From NCBI RefSeq assembly GCF_013410065.1, contig NZ_JACCCW010000002.1, forward strand, positions 744,001-808,000: 64,000 nt of DNA, in the 5' to 3' direction. This document shows, piece after piece, positions 8,580 to 17,213 of the stretch. The position numbers were made by a program, and so were the translations under genes. Positions within the stretch are counted from its first letter, which is position 1. Every line of letters starts with the position of its first letter. The notes under the pieces are model-generated. The model did not search any database and was not told the origin of the DNA. It worked only from the letters and a program-made list of their open reading frames with translations. This stretch comes from Granulicella arctica (lineage in GTDB: Bacteria > Acidobacteriota > Terriglobia > Terriglobales > Acidobacteriaceae).

Positions 8580-9875
8580 TTATGCGGGATCTGCTCCGAG
8601 TAGATCGATGGCGGTCAGTGCCATGATCTTTGCTGCGCTGACGACGTCCTCTACGAGGCAATATTCATCTGGAAGATGAGCCTGATTGAGAATGCCTGGA
8701 CCGTAGGCGATACACTGAGCAACGCTTCCGATTCTGACGACATGCTTCTGGTCGTATGTGCCGGGGCTGGCCGTAAGCTTAGGTTTTTTGCCGAAGAGCT
8801 CCTCTACGTTTTTGCTGATTGTTGTGACCAGTTGGCAATTCTCGTCGGTATGCACTGGGTGAACGACCATCAAGTCTTCCACTTTGTATTGGAAGTCGGG
8901 GTTTTTGGCCTGCAACGATTCAAGCATGGCGTAGATTTCTCCACGCACTTCTTCGAAGGACTCTTCAGAGAGGAAGCGGCGATCAAAGATTGCCCCGGAA
9001 CGATCCGCGACGCAAGGGGTTTGGGTGCCTTCTTCGGGCTGTCCTCCGAAGACCGAGTTGATATTGATGCTGGCGAAGCGGGAGCCGGCGGGTTCGACCG
9101 GGACTGCTGTTTTGCGAGTAGCCAGGACGGGTTTGAGTCCGTGGGTGACATCGTGAAGGAAGTCAGCCATGTGGTCGATCGCACTGACACCGAAGTGGGG
9201 CATGGAGCCATGAGCGATGCGCCCATGCGTGGTGATCTTGAACCAGTAGACCCCGCGATGGCCGAGGCACACTCGATCGACATTCGTAGGCTCGGTGATG
9301 ATGACGTAGTCGGTCTTATCCTGGCCGATCCACCCCTGTTTTGCGAGGTAGGCGACACCAGCAAAGCCTCCACTTTCCTCATCGACACTTCCGCTCTGCT
9401 CTACGGTCCCATGCAGCTTGATTCCGGCCCTTCGAATTGCCTCGACCGCGAAGATTGAGGCGGCGATTCCAGCTTTCTGGTCGGAGACGCCTCGTCCATA
9501 GAGCTTGCCGTCACGGATGTGTGCGGCGAAGGGGTCCATGGTCCAGCCGTCGCCTGCGGGGACGACATCGAAGTGGCCGTTGAAATGAAGGCATGGGCGT
9601 GGCTTTGCGCCTTCGAGTCTGCCAAGGACGTTGATGCGTGGATGCTGAGGTGTGTTTTCAGCGAGTCCGTTCGCCGCGATGTAGTGGGTTTCGTAGCCAA
9701 ATTCATGCAGGGTTTTGCCAATGAACTCGGCGCCTGCTTTATAGTTCTCGCCTGGGGGATTGATGGTCGGAATGCGGACAAGATCCTGGAGGAAGGAGAT
9801 CATCTCTGCCTGGATCTCTTCGACGCTCCGGTAGACAGCGTCTTGATACTTTTGAGACAAGTGTTGAGCAACCAT
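8580..9875 (-). CDS. M20 family metallohydrolase (ArgE/DapE-like deacylase)
   Basis: 431-aa cytoplasmic dinuclear-zinc amidohydrolase. Metal ligands are recognisable: NGHFDVVP (His and Asp), GRGVSDQKAG (bridging Asp), SVDEESGG (Glu pair: base and ligand), and a C-terminal AHLPDEY (His). The dimerisation domain contains HGRIAHGSMPHFG. ArgE/DapE relatives remove acyl groups from N-acyl amino acids, or cleave dipeptides or carbamoyl amino acids; the sequence alone does not say which. Two GTATAC sites (10042, 10073) lie upstream of its start, the same motif seen before other genes of this island, so it is probably regulated with them. It may release free amino acid for the class III aminotransferase at 13863. 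Confidence 0.85.
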   Translation of the reverse strand: MVAQHLSQKYQDAVYRSVEEIQAEMISFLQDLVRIPTINPPGENYKAGAEFIGKTLHEFGYETHYIAANGLAENTPQHPRINVLGRLEGAKPRPCLHFNGHFDVVPAGDGWTMDPFAAHIRDGKLYGRGVSDQKAGIAASIFAVEAIRRAGIKLHGTVEQSGSVDEESGGFAGVAYLAKQGWIGQDKTDYVIITEPTNVDRVCLGHRGVYWFKITTHGRIAHGSMPHFGVSAIDHMADFLHDVTHGLKPVLATRKTAVPVEPAGSRFASININSVFGGQPEEGTQTPCVADRSGAIFDRRFLSEESFEEVRGEIYAMLESLQAKNPDFQYKVEDLMVVHPVHTDENCQLVTTISKNVEELFGKKPKLTASPGTYDQKHVVRIGSVAQCIAYGPGILNQAHLPDEYCLVEDVVSAAKIMALTAIDLLGADPA

Positions 9876-10037
9876 GGATTAACCTCGGCATGTTATGGAT
9901 GCATTATTCAGAATGATCCACACCGTGCGACACGAGAGTGTTGATCTGCCGTCGCGCGTGGGGTCCTCGATTGCAATAAGTAGATCTGGTGATATGGGGA
10001 TGTCACCGTATCCCTCGTCCAACCACCGCATATCGTA

Positions 10038-10082
10038 TCAAGTATACTGTAATTGAGTTTAGTCCAAATAAAGTATACAGGA
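10038..10082. promoter_or_regulatory. Paired GTATAC operator-like sites
   Basis: Two matches, AAGTATACTG (core 10042-10047) and AAGTATACAG (core 10073-10078), lie 31 bases apart (about three helical turns) upstream of the M20 gene. Spacing on one helical face fits cooperative binding by FCD-GntR dimers. Alternatively TATACT is simply a -10 element. Confidence 0.5.
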
Positions 10083-10334
10083 TGATTATATCGGTATATG
10101 AAAGCGATAAGACCGCGTGAATAGGAAAGTCGTGCAGAGTAGGGAAGCAGGGTTTTATGAGCTTTGGCCGACAAAGGGTTTTGCGTCTTTCTTGTGGCGA
10201 TTCGGAGAGCCTTATTTCAGGAAGTTCGATCGGCGGATTGCGGTGTATAGGGTCCCTTTTATCTATGTAGGAATCAAGGGACAGAGAGTCGCTGTATGCA
10301 GTTTCTCGGACCTTCACTTCGTGAGTAGGGTAGT

Positions 10335-10344
10335 TCGTATACAC
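10335..10344. promoter_or_regulatory. GTATAC site just upstream of first GntR gene
   Basis: TCGTATACAC, with core 10337-10342, ends 13 bases before the ATG at 10356. It would overlap a -10 box or the transcript start, as expected for autorepression. Confidence 0.45.
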
Positions 10345-10355
10345 TTGTTTGCGTC

Positions 10356-11129
10356 ATGCAAACTACCGTCGATCGCCTTTATCAAGAGATGCTGCAAGCA
10401 ATCGTGGAGTGCGAACTTTCTCCGGGTGCATCTTTTTCCGAGGCTGAACTTGGACGTCGGTACAGTGCATCGCGGACGCCGATTCGAGAGGCATGCCGGA
10501 GGCTGGAGAACGACGGACTCATTCGGATTGCTCCGTTCCGAGGCTATTCCATCGTGCCGTTGTCTGTGAAAGAGTTCCTGGAGCTTGAGGAGCTACAGTT
10601 AATCATTGAACCTGCAGCTGCTGCTCTTGCAGCCGTCAGGATCAGCGAAGAGCAGCTTGCTGCTCTAGAAGGCTGCGCCTTCTATGAGTATCAAAAGGGA
10701 GATCCGAAGAGCTACCGAGAGTTTATTCAGAGCAATTACAAATTTCATACTGTCATTGCGCAAGCCAGCCGCAACAAACAGCTTTGCAAGATGGTTGAAA
10801 ATGTGCAGATCCGCCTCATGAGGTTCTTTTACCTGGGACTGCCATTCGACTCCTGGGGAGAGCAGCTGGTGACGGAACATCGATCGCTGGTTGAGGCGAT
10901 TCGAAATCACAGACCTGAAGAAGCTCGTCGATTCGCTACGGTGCATCTACAGAATGCAATGCAGCGTAGTAATGTCGGCACGATGAACGCGATCCGTTTT
11001 GGGGAGATGATATTCGATCCCTCGTCTAGTGAGCCTGTGGTTTGGATGAGCAATAAGATGATGAGCAACGCGGCATTTCCGAGGAGCCGCACGCCACACA
11101 AAAAGCAGCACAGCAGCAGCAAACTCTAA
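10356..11129 (+). CDS. GntR family regulator, FCD subfamily (copy 1)
   Basis: 257-aa transcription factor. N-terminal winged helix (residues ~5-70; SEAELGRRYSASRTPIREACRRLENDGLI is the classic GntR recognition region), then an all-helical FCD ligand-binding domain (~80-220) with the usual metal-binding type residues (His in FHTVIA, TEHRSLVEAI and VHLQNAM). The tail after ~235 is basic, Ser-rich and low-complexity. No ribosome site precedes the ATG, and a GTATAC/-10-like element ends 13 bases before it, so the transcript may be nearly leaderless. It is strongly similar to the next gene, a tandem duplication. FCD regulators normally sense carboxylates or amino acids and repress catabolic genes; the surrounding island is the likely target. 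Confidence 0.92.
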   Translation: MQTTVDRLYQEMLQAIVECELSPGASFSEAELGRRYSASRTPIREACRRLENDGLIRIAPFRGYSIVPLSVKEFLELEELQLIIEPAAAALAAVRISEEQLAALEGCAFYEYQKGDPKSYREFIQSNYKFHTVIAQASRNKQLCKMVENVQIRLMRFFYLGLPFDSWGEQLVTEHRSLVEAIRNHRPEEARRFATVHLQNAMQRSNVGTMNAIRFGEMIFDPSSSEPVVWMSNKMMSNAAFPRSRTPHKKQHSSSKL

Positions 11130-11197
11130 AAGAGAGGGGCTGGATTGTTGTAGAAGCGGTGCTTCTTGTAAGGCCTAGCGTGGGTCTTCAAGTGCGA

Positions 11198-11208
11198 CTG
11201 TATACCAG
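11198..11208. promoter_or_regulatory. GTATAC site upstream of second GntR gene
   Basis: CTGTATACCAG, with core 11200-11205, is a near-perfect palindrome 86 bases before the ATG at 11292. It is the same motif as at the other island promoters. Confidence 0.45.
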
Positions 11209-11291
11209 ATGCGTACTTTATTCTGATAATGATACGGAGATACGCTTCTAATCCCGGTAGTAAAGAGACGCACATATAGAATTGGGTTCGA

Positions 11292-12056
11292 ATGCAGACT
11301 ACGGTCGAACGTGTTTATCAGAAACTTCGTCAAGCGATTGTCGAATGCGAGTTATCCCCTGGGACTTCGTTTTCAGAATCTGACTTGGTTCGTCGATACA
11401 AAGCATCCCGTACGCCAGTGCGTGAGGCTTGTCAGCGTTTGGAGCACGAGGGGTTAGTGCGCATCGTTCCATTTCGCGGATATTCGATTGCTCCTCTTTC
11501 TGTTGCAGAGTTTCTCGAGATGCAGGAGCTGCAACTCATTCTTGAACCGGCTGCTGCTGCGCTGGCTGCGGAACGGATCACTCCAGAGCAAGTTGCGGAG
11601 CTTGAAGAGTGTGCACTGTACGAGTACCGCGTCGGAGACGCGGAGAGCTATCGGGAGTTTGTAAGAAAGAATCATCAGCTACATACTGCGATCGCTTCGG
11701 CTTCGCGAAATCGCCAGCTGTTTGAGACCGTTAATAATATTCATGTGCGACTGATGCGCTTCTTCTTTCTCGGCCTGCCGTTTGAGTCGTGGGGAGAGAC
11801 GCTTGTTGAAGAGCATCGGAAGCTGCTGGGGGCGATTCGTAATCGTCAACCTGAAGAGGCCCGTCGATATGCCGCCGAACATATTCAGAACGCTATTCAG
11901 CGCAGCAGCAACGAGACTATGAATGCAATTCGTTTTGGTGAACTTATCTTTGATCCGAATAGCAGTAACGTCGCGACGAAGATGAATGCAGAGGAGACAC
12001 GGAAGAGTCTGCGGATGACGAAGAGAACGCGGAAATCCAGTAGGCCGAAAGAATAG
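11292..12056 (+). CDS. GntR family regulator, FCD subfamily (copy 2)
   Basis: 254-aa paralogue of the preceding gene. It shares the opening MQTTV, the DNA-binding helix (SESDLVRRYKASRTPVREACQRLEHEGLVRI) and the FCD core (HTAIASASRNRQL, FLGLPFESWGE, EEHRKLLGAIRN). The basic C-terminal tail differs (TKRTRKSSRPKE). The recognition helices are nearly identical (SRTPIREAC and SRTPVREAC), which predicts the same or very similar DNA sites, while divergence in the FCD half would allow different effectors or heterodimers. It has its own upstream GTATAC site, so the two copies may be expressed separately. Confidence 0.92.
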   Translation: MQTTVERVYQKLRQAIVECELSPGTSFSESDLVRRYKASRTPVREACQRLEHEGLVRIVPFRGYSIAPLSVAEFLEMQELQLILEPAAAALAAERITPEQVAELEECALYEYRVGDAESYREFVRKNHQLHTAIASASRNRQLFETVNNIHVRLMRFFFLGLPFESWGETLVEEHRKLLGAIRNRQPEEARRYAAEHIQNAIQRSSNETMNAIRFGELIFDPNSSNVATKMNAEETRKSLRMTKRTRKSSRPKE

Positions 12057-12104
12057 CTATCAGGATTTTTGTGAGTTGGCGGCTGCCGAGTTTGAAACGG
12101 GGTT

Positions 12105-13754
12105 TCAGAGGTTAGATAGGTGGAGTTCGATCGTGGAGTGGCTCCACGCAGCATCGAACTGGGACTTGACCAGTGCAGCATCTGCGCCTCGTTTCTGCAT
12201 CAGTAGGCTTTGCCAGAGACCGAAGAGCGAACGACCATTCCTTGGATTCAGTTCGAGATCGCGACGGAAAACAGCTTCTGCTTCGACGGGCTGGTTGTCG
12301 CGCAGGAGTGCGCCTCCAAGCGATTCACGGACGGGATAATACCAGTCAGAGGGTTCGTTGTAGGCAAATCTGTCGAGTGACTGTACGGCTTCTTTCCATA
12401 ACAGGATGGCTTTGGTTTTTTCGCCACGAGCTTCAAGAATTCGTGCGTCGAGCACGGTTAGCGCGAGAGCCAGTGCTGCGTGAGCGGAATTATTGAAGTC
12501 CGGCGGGACGTCTGGACGCAGATTCTGGATCGTACCAGCGAGATCTGCGCGTTCGATCGCTGCCTGCTCTGGCTTGTTGAGGGCGGTGAACGCCGACCCT
12601 CGAGCGTAATGCCACATTGCGTTTAGCATGGGCAGACTGGGTGGTGGAAGTGGCGTATGAAGGATGGTCTGCCACTGATCGAAGCGTACGAGCATCCAGG
12701 GCTGGGTGGGGAGATACCACTCCATGCCTCGGCTTTGAGGTACTTCGGGTGTGACGTGTTCGACGAGTTGAGCCGCCGCATTTTCGGCGCAGGTGCGATT
12801 GCCCTCCATGCTACAGGCCGAGGCGAGAAAGTGCATGTTGTGGGTGTAATACATGCTGTCGTACATATTTGCGACGTGTTGGAGGTGCTGGATGCGGAAG
12901 TAGGTACGATCGACCTGTACGGCGTGCTCGTTAGCGAGAGCTGAACCGTTGAAATCTCCTACACGCTGGTAGATGTGCGCCGGCATGTGTACAAGATGGC
13001 CAGCGGCAGGGGCCAGGGTCTCGAGCCGTATGGCACTCGGCAGGGCGATAGATGGATCTGGGGAGGCTTCGACGGCGTGAATGAGGAAGTGATTTGCGCC
13101 AACGTGGTCGGGATCTCGTAGGAGTACGCCCTGGAGCGTGGACACGATCTCCTGTGTATCTTCGGCAGGCTTACCGTCGGCCGACCAGAGTTGCCAAGGG
13201 TGCAGATCCATGAGGCTCTCAGCATAGAGAGTTGCGGCATCGAGGTCGTCGGGATGTCTGGCGACGAGATTGGCCATTGCTTTACTGTAGCGTTGGCCTT
13301 CGAGATGAAGGTCGTGGTTGGCATCCTGTGCGAAACGCGTGGCGAGTGCGTCGATGTAATCCTTTTCGAGGGCAGGTCCATCGGCTGCAAGCTGACGTGC
13401 TTTTGTGATCGCGACGAGTGACTGCTGCTCACGAGCGTGGCCAATATCAATGTCGTTGTAGTTCGGGCCGACGGCGAGTGCTATTCCCCAGAGTGGCATT
13501 GCTGCCTGCGGATCAATGTCGGCGGCCTTCTGAAAAGATCGGCGTGCCTCGTCATGGTTGAAGGCGAAGAGATAGTTCATGCCCTGATTGAAGTATCGCT
13601 GGGCTTCGGGTTTATTCGTGCGGATGGCGTGGTGCGAATTGCCGAGGCCACTCATAAGGGGGACTGGGCGTGAGTCGGGCGCGGGCATCTGCATCTGAGC
13701 GACGCAGAGGATGGAACTGAAGCATAACAATAGTAAGGAGGTGCAGGAGTTCAT
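12105..13754 (-). CDS. Secreted tetratricopeptide-repeat protein
   Basis: The ATG at 13754 is chosen: it has an AAAGG upstream and starts a signal peptide (MNSCTSLLLLCFSSILCVAQ). 549 aa. TPR-like helical pairs fill the chain: EAQRYFNQGMNYLFAFNHDEARRSFQKAADIDPQ near the N-terminus, and a final pair AEAVFRRDLELNPRNGRSLFGLWQSL. Between them are conserved His/Met-rich helices (HFLIHAVEASPDP, HLVHMPAHIYQRVGD, MYDSMYYTHNMHFLASAC) seen in a family of secreted TPR proteins annotated only as hypothetical. It sits inside the GTATAC island, between the second GntR and the aminotransferase. A periplasmic scaffold or binding role is possible but not shown. Confidence 0.75.
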   Translation of the reverse strand: MNSCTSLLLLCFSSILCVAQMQMPAPDSRPVPLMSGLGNSHHAIRTNKPEAQRYFNQGMNYLFAFNHDEARRSFQKAADIDPQAAMPLWGIALAVGPNYNDIDIGHAREQQSLVAITKARQLAADGPALEKDYIDALATRFAQDANHDLHLEGQRYSKAMANLVARHPDDLDAATLYAESLMDLHPWQLWSADGKPAEDTQEIVSTLQGVLLRDPDHVGANHFLIHAVEASPDPSIALPSAIRLETLAPAAGHLVHMPAHIYQRVGDFNGSALANEHAVQVDRTYFRIQHLQHVANMYDSMYYTHNMHFLASACSMEGNRTCAENAAAQLVEHVTPEVPQSRGMEWYLPTQPWMLVRFDQWQTILHTPLPPPSLPMLNAMWHYARGSAFTALNKPEQAAIERADLAGTIQNLRPDVPPDFNNSAHAALALALTVLDARILEARGEKTKAILLWKEAVQSLDRFAYNEPSDWYYPVRESLGGALLRDNQPVEAEAVFRRDLELNPRNGRSLFGLWQSLLMQKRGADAALVKSQFDAAWSHSTIELHLSNL

Positions 13755-13862
13755 GTTTAGCCTTTGTTTATCATGCGAGGAACTTCTGCGGGCAGTCTTG
13801 CCGCATAAGCGGGGCCGGCAACAGGCGAAATGAAGAGCGTGCTGCCAGCCCATCATGAGAGG

Positions 13863-15224
13863 TTAAATGAGGGCTGGTTCGGCCTCGAGGAGAGCGTCTG
13901 CGAGGATGAGGGCTTCATCGAGTGCGGCGACGGCTTCGTCGATCTGAGCTTTCTCGACAATGAGAGGCGGAGCGAGAACAAAGTGACTCATCCATGCCTG
14001 CATGACGACACCCTTGGAGAGCATGCGGGCGGCGATCTGCTCAACGAGTATCGGCTTGCCATCGAGTTTCTCCTGCCACGTATTGAAGGGCCGTTTGGCT
14101 TGTTGATCCTTGACGAGTTCTACTGCCCAGAAGAGACCGAGGCCGCGAACGTTGCCAATCGATGGATGCGAGGCCTTCAGCGCGTGGAGTTTTTCACCTA
14201 GGTAGGCTCCCATCTCGTTGGCTCGATCGATCAGGCCGAGACGCTGCATCTTGTGGATGGTGGCGATGGCTGGGGCGAGGGTCATGGGATGCGCTTCGTA
14301 GGTGTGGCCGTGGGCGAAGTAGTTCTCCTCGAAGAAGTCGGCGATCTTCTGGGTGGTCGCACAGAGGCCGAGCGGAACGTAGGCAGAGGTGATGCCCTTG
14401 GCTGTTGTTAAAATATCCGGTTGGACGCCCCAGTTATCGATGGCAAACCACTTGCCAGTTCTACCCCAGCCACTCATCACCTCGTCGGCGATGAGAAGTA
14501 CGCCGTGATCGTCGCAGATTTTACGCAGCTTTGGGAAGTACTCGGGCGGCGGGATGAGCACCCCATTGGTTCCGACCACGGGTTCGACCAGTACTGCTGC
14601 TACATCTCCCTCATTGGCGATCATATGCTCGAGGTAGTCCGCACAGGCGATACCGCACTGAGGATAGGTGTGGCGGATGGGACATTTGTAACAGTTGACC
14701 TCGGGCGAAAAGATGACGCCATGGCCCTTTCCTGAGGGCTCTATCGGCCAGCGTCGTGGATCTCCAGTAGCCGCGATTGAACTCGAGGTGGAACCATGGT
14801 ACGAGCGGTAGCGCGAGATGATTTTAGTTTTACCTGTATACATGCGAGCAATCTTGAATGCGGCTTCGTTGGCATCCGTGCCGGAGGTAGTGAAGAAGAA
14901 CTTGGTCATCCCAGGCGGGAGCACATCAAGAAGCAGCTTGCTGAGTTCAGCACGCGCAGTCGTAGCATAGAAGGGAGCGGCATATGCCAGTGTCGAGGCC
15001 TGATCCTGGATCGACTGAATGACTGCTGGGTTGTTGTGACCGAGATTCATGCACATGAGCTGCGACGAGAAATCGAGGAAGCGCTTGCCATCGCCGTCGG
15101 TGAAGTAGCATCCATCGGCGCTGAGAAGGTGAGAAGGATTCCAGTTTTTCTGTTTACGCCATGTGCCGTAGTTATGTTTTTTGGTAAGCGCGATGACTTC
15201 TAAGGATGAAAGCGGATTAGACAT
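13863..15224 (-). CDS. Class III (omega) aminotransferase, PLP-dependent
   Basis: 453-aa fold-type-I enzyme of the class III group, which move amino groups from non-alpha positions (omega-amino acids, beta-alanine, diamines, taurine) to pyruvate or 2-oxoglutarate. Seen: LMCMNLGHNNPAVIQSI (substrate-side loop), FFTTSGTDANEAAFKIAR (phosphate-binding), RYRSYHGSTSSS, LIADEVMSGWGRTGKW (the Asp contacting pyridine N), and TTAKGITSAYVPLG with the Schiff-base lysine at residue 276. A cysteine cluster (CYKCPIRHTYPQCGIAC) is typical of one subgroup. A GAGGAAA ribosome site precedes the ATG. It lies about 100 bases from the TPR gene and in the same island as the P1 hydrolase and M20 deacylase, fitting the removal of an amino group in a catabolic route. 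Confidence 0.9.
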   Translation of the reverse strand: MSNPLSSLEVIALTKKHNYGTWRKQKNWNPSHLLSADGCYFTDGDGKRFLDFSSQLMCMNLGHNNPAVIQSIQDQASTLAYAAPFYATTARAELSKLLLDVLPPGMTKFFFTTSGTDANEAAFKIARMYTGKTKIISRYRSYHGSTSSSIAATGDPRRWPIEPSGKGHGVIFSPEVNCYKCPIRHTYPQCGIACADYLEHMIANEGDVAAVLVEPVVGTNGVLIPPPEYFPKLRKICDDHGVLLIADEVMSGWGRTGKWFAIDNWGVQPDILTTAKGITSAYVPLGLCATTQKIADFFEENYFAHGHTYEAHPMTLAPAIATIHKMQRLGLIDRANEMGAYLGEKLHALKASHPSIGNVRGLGLFWAVELVKDQQAKRPFNTWQEKLDGKPILVEQIAARMLSKGVVMQAWMSHFVLAPPLIVEKAQIDEAVAALDEALILADALLEAEPALI

Positions 15225-15739
15225 GAAGTTTCCTCGGTGAAGCTATGTTTCGTCAGAACCTGTTTGTAGCGTGAGATTGGTATGTCGTCAAGCCGGATGG
15301 CGCTATCCACACGATGTGTGGATAGGCCGCGGAGTCTGATCAGTAAGCAGTGCAAGGCAGCCATGGTCTTCTTGTGCAGCCAGGAGCAGACAGTAATATC
15401 GCGTCTCGTCGCGCATTAGAATGCTCCTCCTTCGTGGCGTTCATGATGGCGAGCCTTAGCGAGAAAGAAAGAGGAGATAATCCGGTATGAGTTGAATACC
15501 ATTTGTGTTCAGAGCCGTCAATCGGTGAGTTTGCTCATGTCCACACTTCTTGTAAATGCTGTATTTATCTATGTGATCTTACTCGCTAATCTGTATACCG
15601 AATATTGACTGAGTATCGGTGGTGCGGTAAGGTCTACTCATTCCTGGCTGCCGGTAAGCCTCATTTTCAATCCGCAAATTTTAGAGTTGCGGTGTTTCTG
15701 CATCGTCTCTATTTCACAGGTGTTGAAAAGGATTACACC
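15225..15739. other. Divergent intergenic region of the island
   Basis: 515 bases between the aminotransferase (leftward) and the P1 hydrolase (rightward). It holds a GTATAC site at 15593 and an imperfect relative, GGTAT-7 bases-ATACC (15484-15500). No open frame here is convincing. Confidence 0.45.
15590..15601. promoter_or_regulatory. GTATAC site upstream of P1 hydrolase
   Basis: TCTGTATACCGA, with core 15593-15598, is 147 bases before the P1 start at 15740. Same motif as the other island promoters. Confidence 0.45.
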
Positions 15740-16831
15740 ATGCTTCGACGTCAGTTTGCACGCAATCTGCTAGGTCTTCCTTTTGCTACTGCCTTACCGC
15801 TTGCTGCTTTGTCTGCTACGGATTCCAGTTTGTCTTCCATGCCTGAAGGGGGCTCAATTACGGATGTCGGCGGGCTTCGGGTTGGGCACTACACCCATAC
15901 CGACCGCCCGACGGGTTGCACGGTGTTGATCTGTGAAGGAGGAGCGACAGCGGGGGTCGATGTCAGGGGATCGGCGCCTGGCACGCGCGAGACGGATCTG
16001 CTCTCTCCTACCAATGCGGTGCAGCAGGTGAATGCCATCATGCTGTCGGGCGGTAGCGCCTATGGTCTCGATGCTGCGAGCGGAGTTATGCGGTACCTGG
16101 AAGAGATGCATCTGGGCTTCAAGATCGGCAACCTGGGCGTTGTGCCCATCGTGCCGGCCGCCATTTTAATGGATCTTGGTGTTGGGAACTTCAAGATTCG
16201 TCCGAATGCAGAGTCGGGTTATAAGGCGTGTCTTGCTGCGGATACAGGACCGGTTCCGGAAGGCAACGTTGGCGCAGGCGCGGGAGCCACTATAGGGAAG
16301 ATGTTTGGGCCCCAGTATGCAATGAAGTCGGGTCTCGGGACTGCCAGCGTCAAGGTTGGAGATACCGGGATCGTAGTGGGCGCCCTGGTAGCAGTGAATG
16401 CCGCTGGCGACGTGGTGCGACCGGAATCAGCCAAGATCGTTGCCGGAGCGCGAACAGAGGATGGCAAAGGTTATCGCAACTCCATGGCTGCCGTGATGGA
16501 CGGATATCAAGTTGCTGTTCGACATGGTGCAAACACGACGATTGGCGTGGTCGCGACCAATGCGAAGTTCACGAAGGTACAGATGACGAAGATTGCGCAG
16601 ATGGCTCACGATGGCTATGCGCGGGCTATCAATCCGGTGCACACGATGTTCGATGGCGACACGATTTTTTCAATGTCAACGGGAACGTCGGAGGTTACGG
16701 CAGACGTGTCCGCGATTGGAGAGATCGCTGCAGTGGTGATGGCGCGAGCGATTGTGCGTGCGGCTATGCAGGCAACCAGCATTCCCGAGCTGGGATTGAT
16801 CGCCTACCGTGACTATCCGGGCCGCGGTTGA
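15740..16831 (+). CDS. P1 family N-terminal-nucleophile hydrolase (NylC/DmpA-like), exported
   Basis: The ATG at 15740 is chosen for the AAAGGA 7 bases upstream; it gives 363 aa. The N-terminus reads MLRRQFARNLLGLPFATALPLAAL, a twin-arginine-like signal, so the folded enzyme probably acts in the periplasm. The core matches the P1/DmpA superfamily: ITDVGGLRVGHYT, PTGCTVLICEGGATAGVDVRG, MLSGGSAYGLDAASGVMRYLEE, and NVGAGAGATIGK. The segment GANTTIGVVATNAKFTK places Asn265-Thr266 at the expected self-cleavage site, where the new N-terminal Thr becomes nucleophile. This is the NylC (6-aminohexanoate oligomer hydrolase) arrangement rather than the Gly-Ser of DmpA. P1 enzymes hydrolyse beta-peptides, D-amino acid amides or nylon oligomers; the substrate here is unknown. 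Neighbours suggest amide-linked omega- or beta-amino acids. Confidence 0.85.
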   Translation: MLRRQFARNLLGLPFATALPLAALSATDSSLSSMPEGGSITDVGGLRVGHYTHTDRPTGCTVLICEGGATAGVDVRGSAPGTRETDLLSPTNAVQQVNAIMLSGGSAYGLDAASGVMRYLEEMHLGFKIGNLGVVPIVPAAILMDLGVGNFKIRPNAESGYKACLAADTGPVPEGNVGAGAGATIGKMFGPQYAMKSGLGTASVKVGDTGIVVGALVAVNAAGDVVRPESAKIVAGARTEDGKGYRNSMAAVMDGYQVAVRHGANTTIGVVATNAKFTKVQMTKIAQMAHDGYARAINPVHTMFDGDTIFSMSTGTSEVTADVSAIGEIAAVVMARAIVRAAMQATSIPELGLIAYRDYPGRG

Positions 16832-16909
16832 AGATCGTTCCTGCGGTGCATGTAGTGTGGTCTGAACTACATCAGAGATAGGCATCGAACAGCGCGTCTG
16901 CGAATGTAC

Positions 16910-16921
16910 TCGGTATACTGC
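16910..16921. promoter_or_regulatory. GTATAC site (distal) before TonB receptor
   Basis: TCGGTATACTGC, with core 16913-16918, lies 80 bases after the P1 stop and about 300 before the receptor start. Confidence 0.4.
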
Positions 16922-17084
16922 ATTTTAGCTTTAGTTGTGAGGTTGGAAGGCTGGCGTTTCTGCGGTCGAGCAAGCTGATTGCTAGCAATTACCCCATATA
17001 AAGGTCGCAAGACAGGTATCAGATCAAGAGAGAATGAAAAAACTCTTGCACTGAAGCACGTTGAAAGCTATGCTGACTCCATCT

Positions 17085-17096
17085 TCAGTATACCAA
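17085..17096. promoter_or_regulatory. GTATAC site (proximal) before TonB receptor
   Basis: TCAGTATACCAA, with core 17088-17093, is about 120 bases before the receptor ATG. Confidence 0.4.
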
Positions 17097-17213
17097 TGTC
17101 CTTTATATTTATTAAATCAGAATACAGAATGCGTTTTCGACTTGTTCTGATAGGTTTCTGCACACTTTTGCCTCGTCCGCACGATTAACCGCGACTTTAC
17201 AAGGAGCACTTCC

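Larger units (their letters stand above)
9876..10355. other. Divergent regulatory region with three GTATAC sites
   Basis: 480 bases between the M20 deacylase (leftward) and the first GntR gene (rightward). Short open frames here look like noise. The region is AT-rich around 10030-10110 and contains the GTATAC sites at 10042, 10073 and 10337. Confidence 0.5.
16832..17213. other. Promoter region of the TonB receptor with two GTATAC sites
   Basis: 382 bases, AT-rich towards the 3' end. It contains GTATAC cores at 16913 and 17088. The short open frame from 16979 has no supporting signals. Confidence 0.45.

Noticed and set aside
9908..10344. Two minus-strand frames in the divergent region before the first GntR gene
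   Set aside because: They cover the GTATAC sites, have no recognisable domain, and look like chance frames in a regulatory region.
14814..14823. GTATAC inside the aminotransferase gene
   Set aside because: It lies mid-gene, is not palindromic beyond the core, and is compatible with chance.
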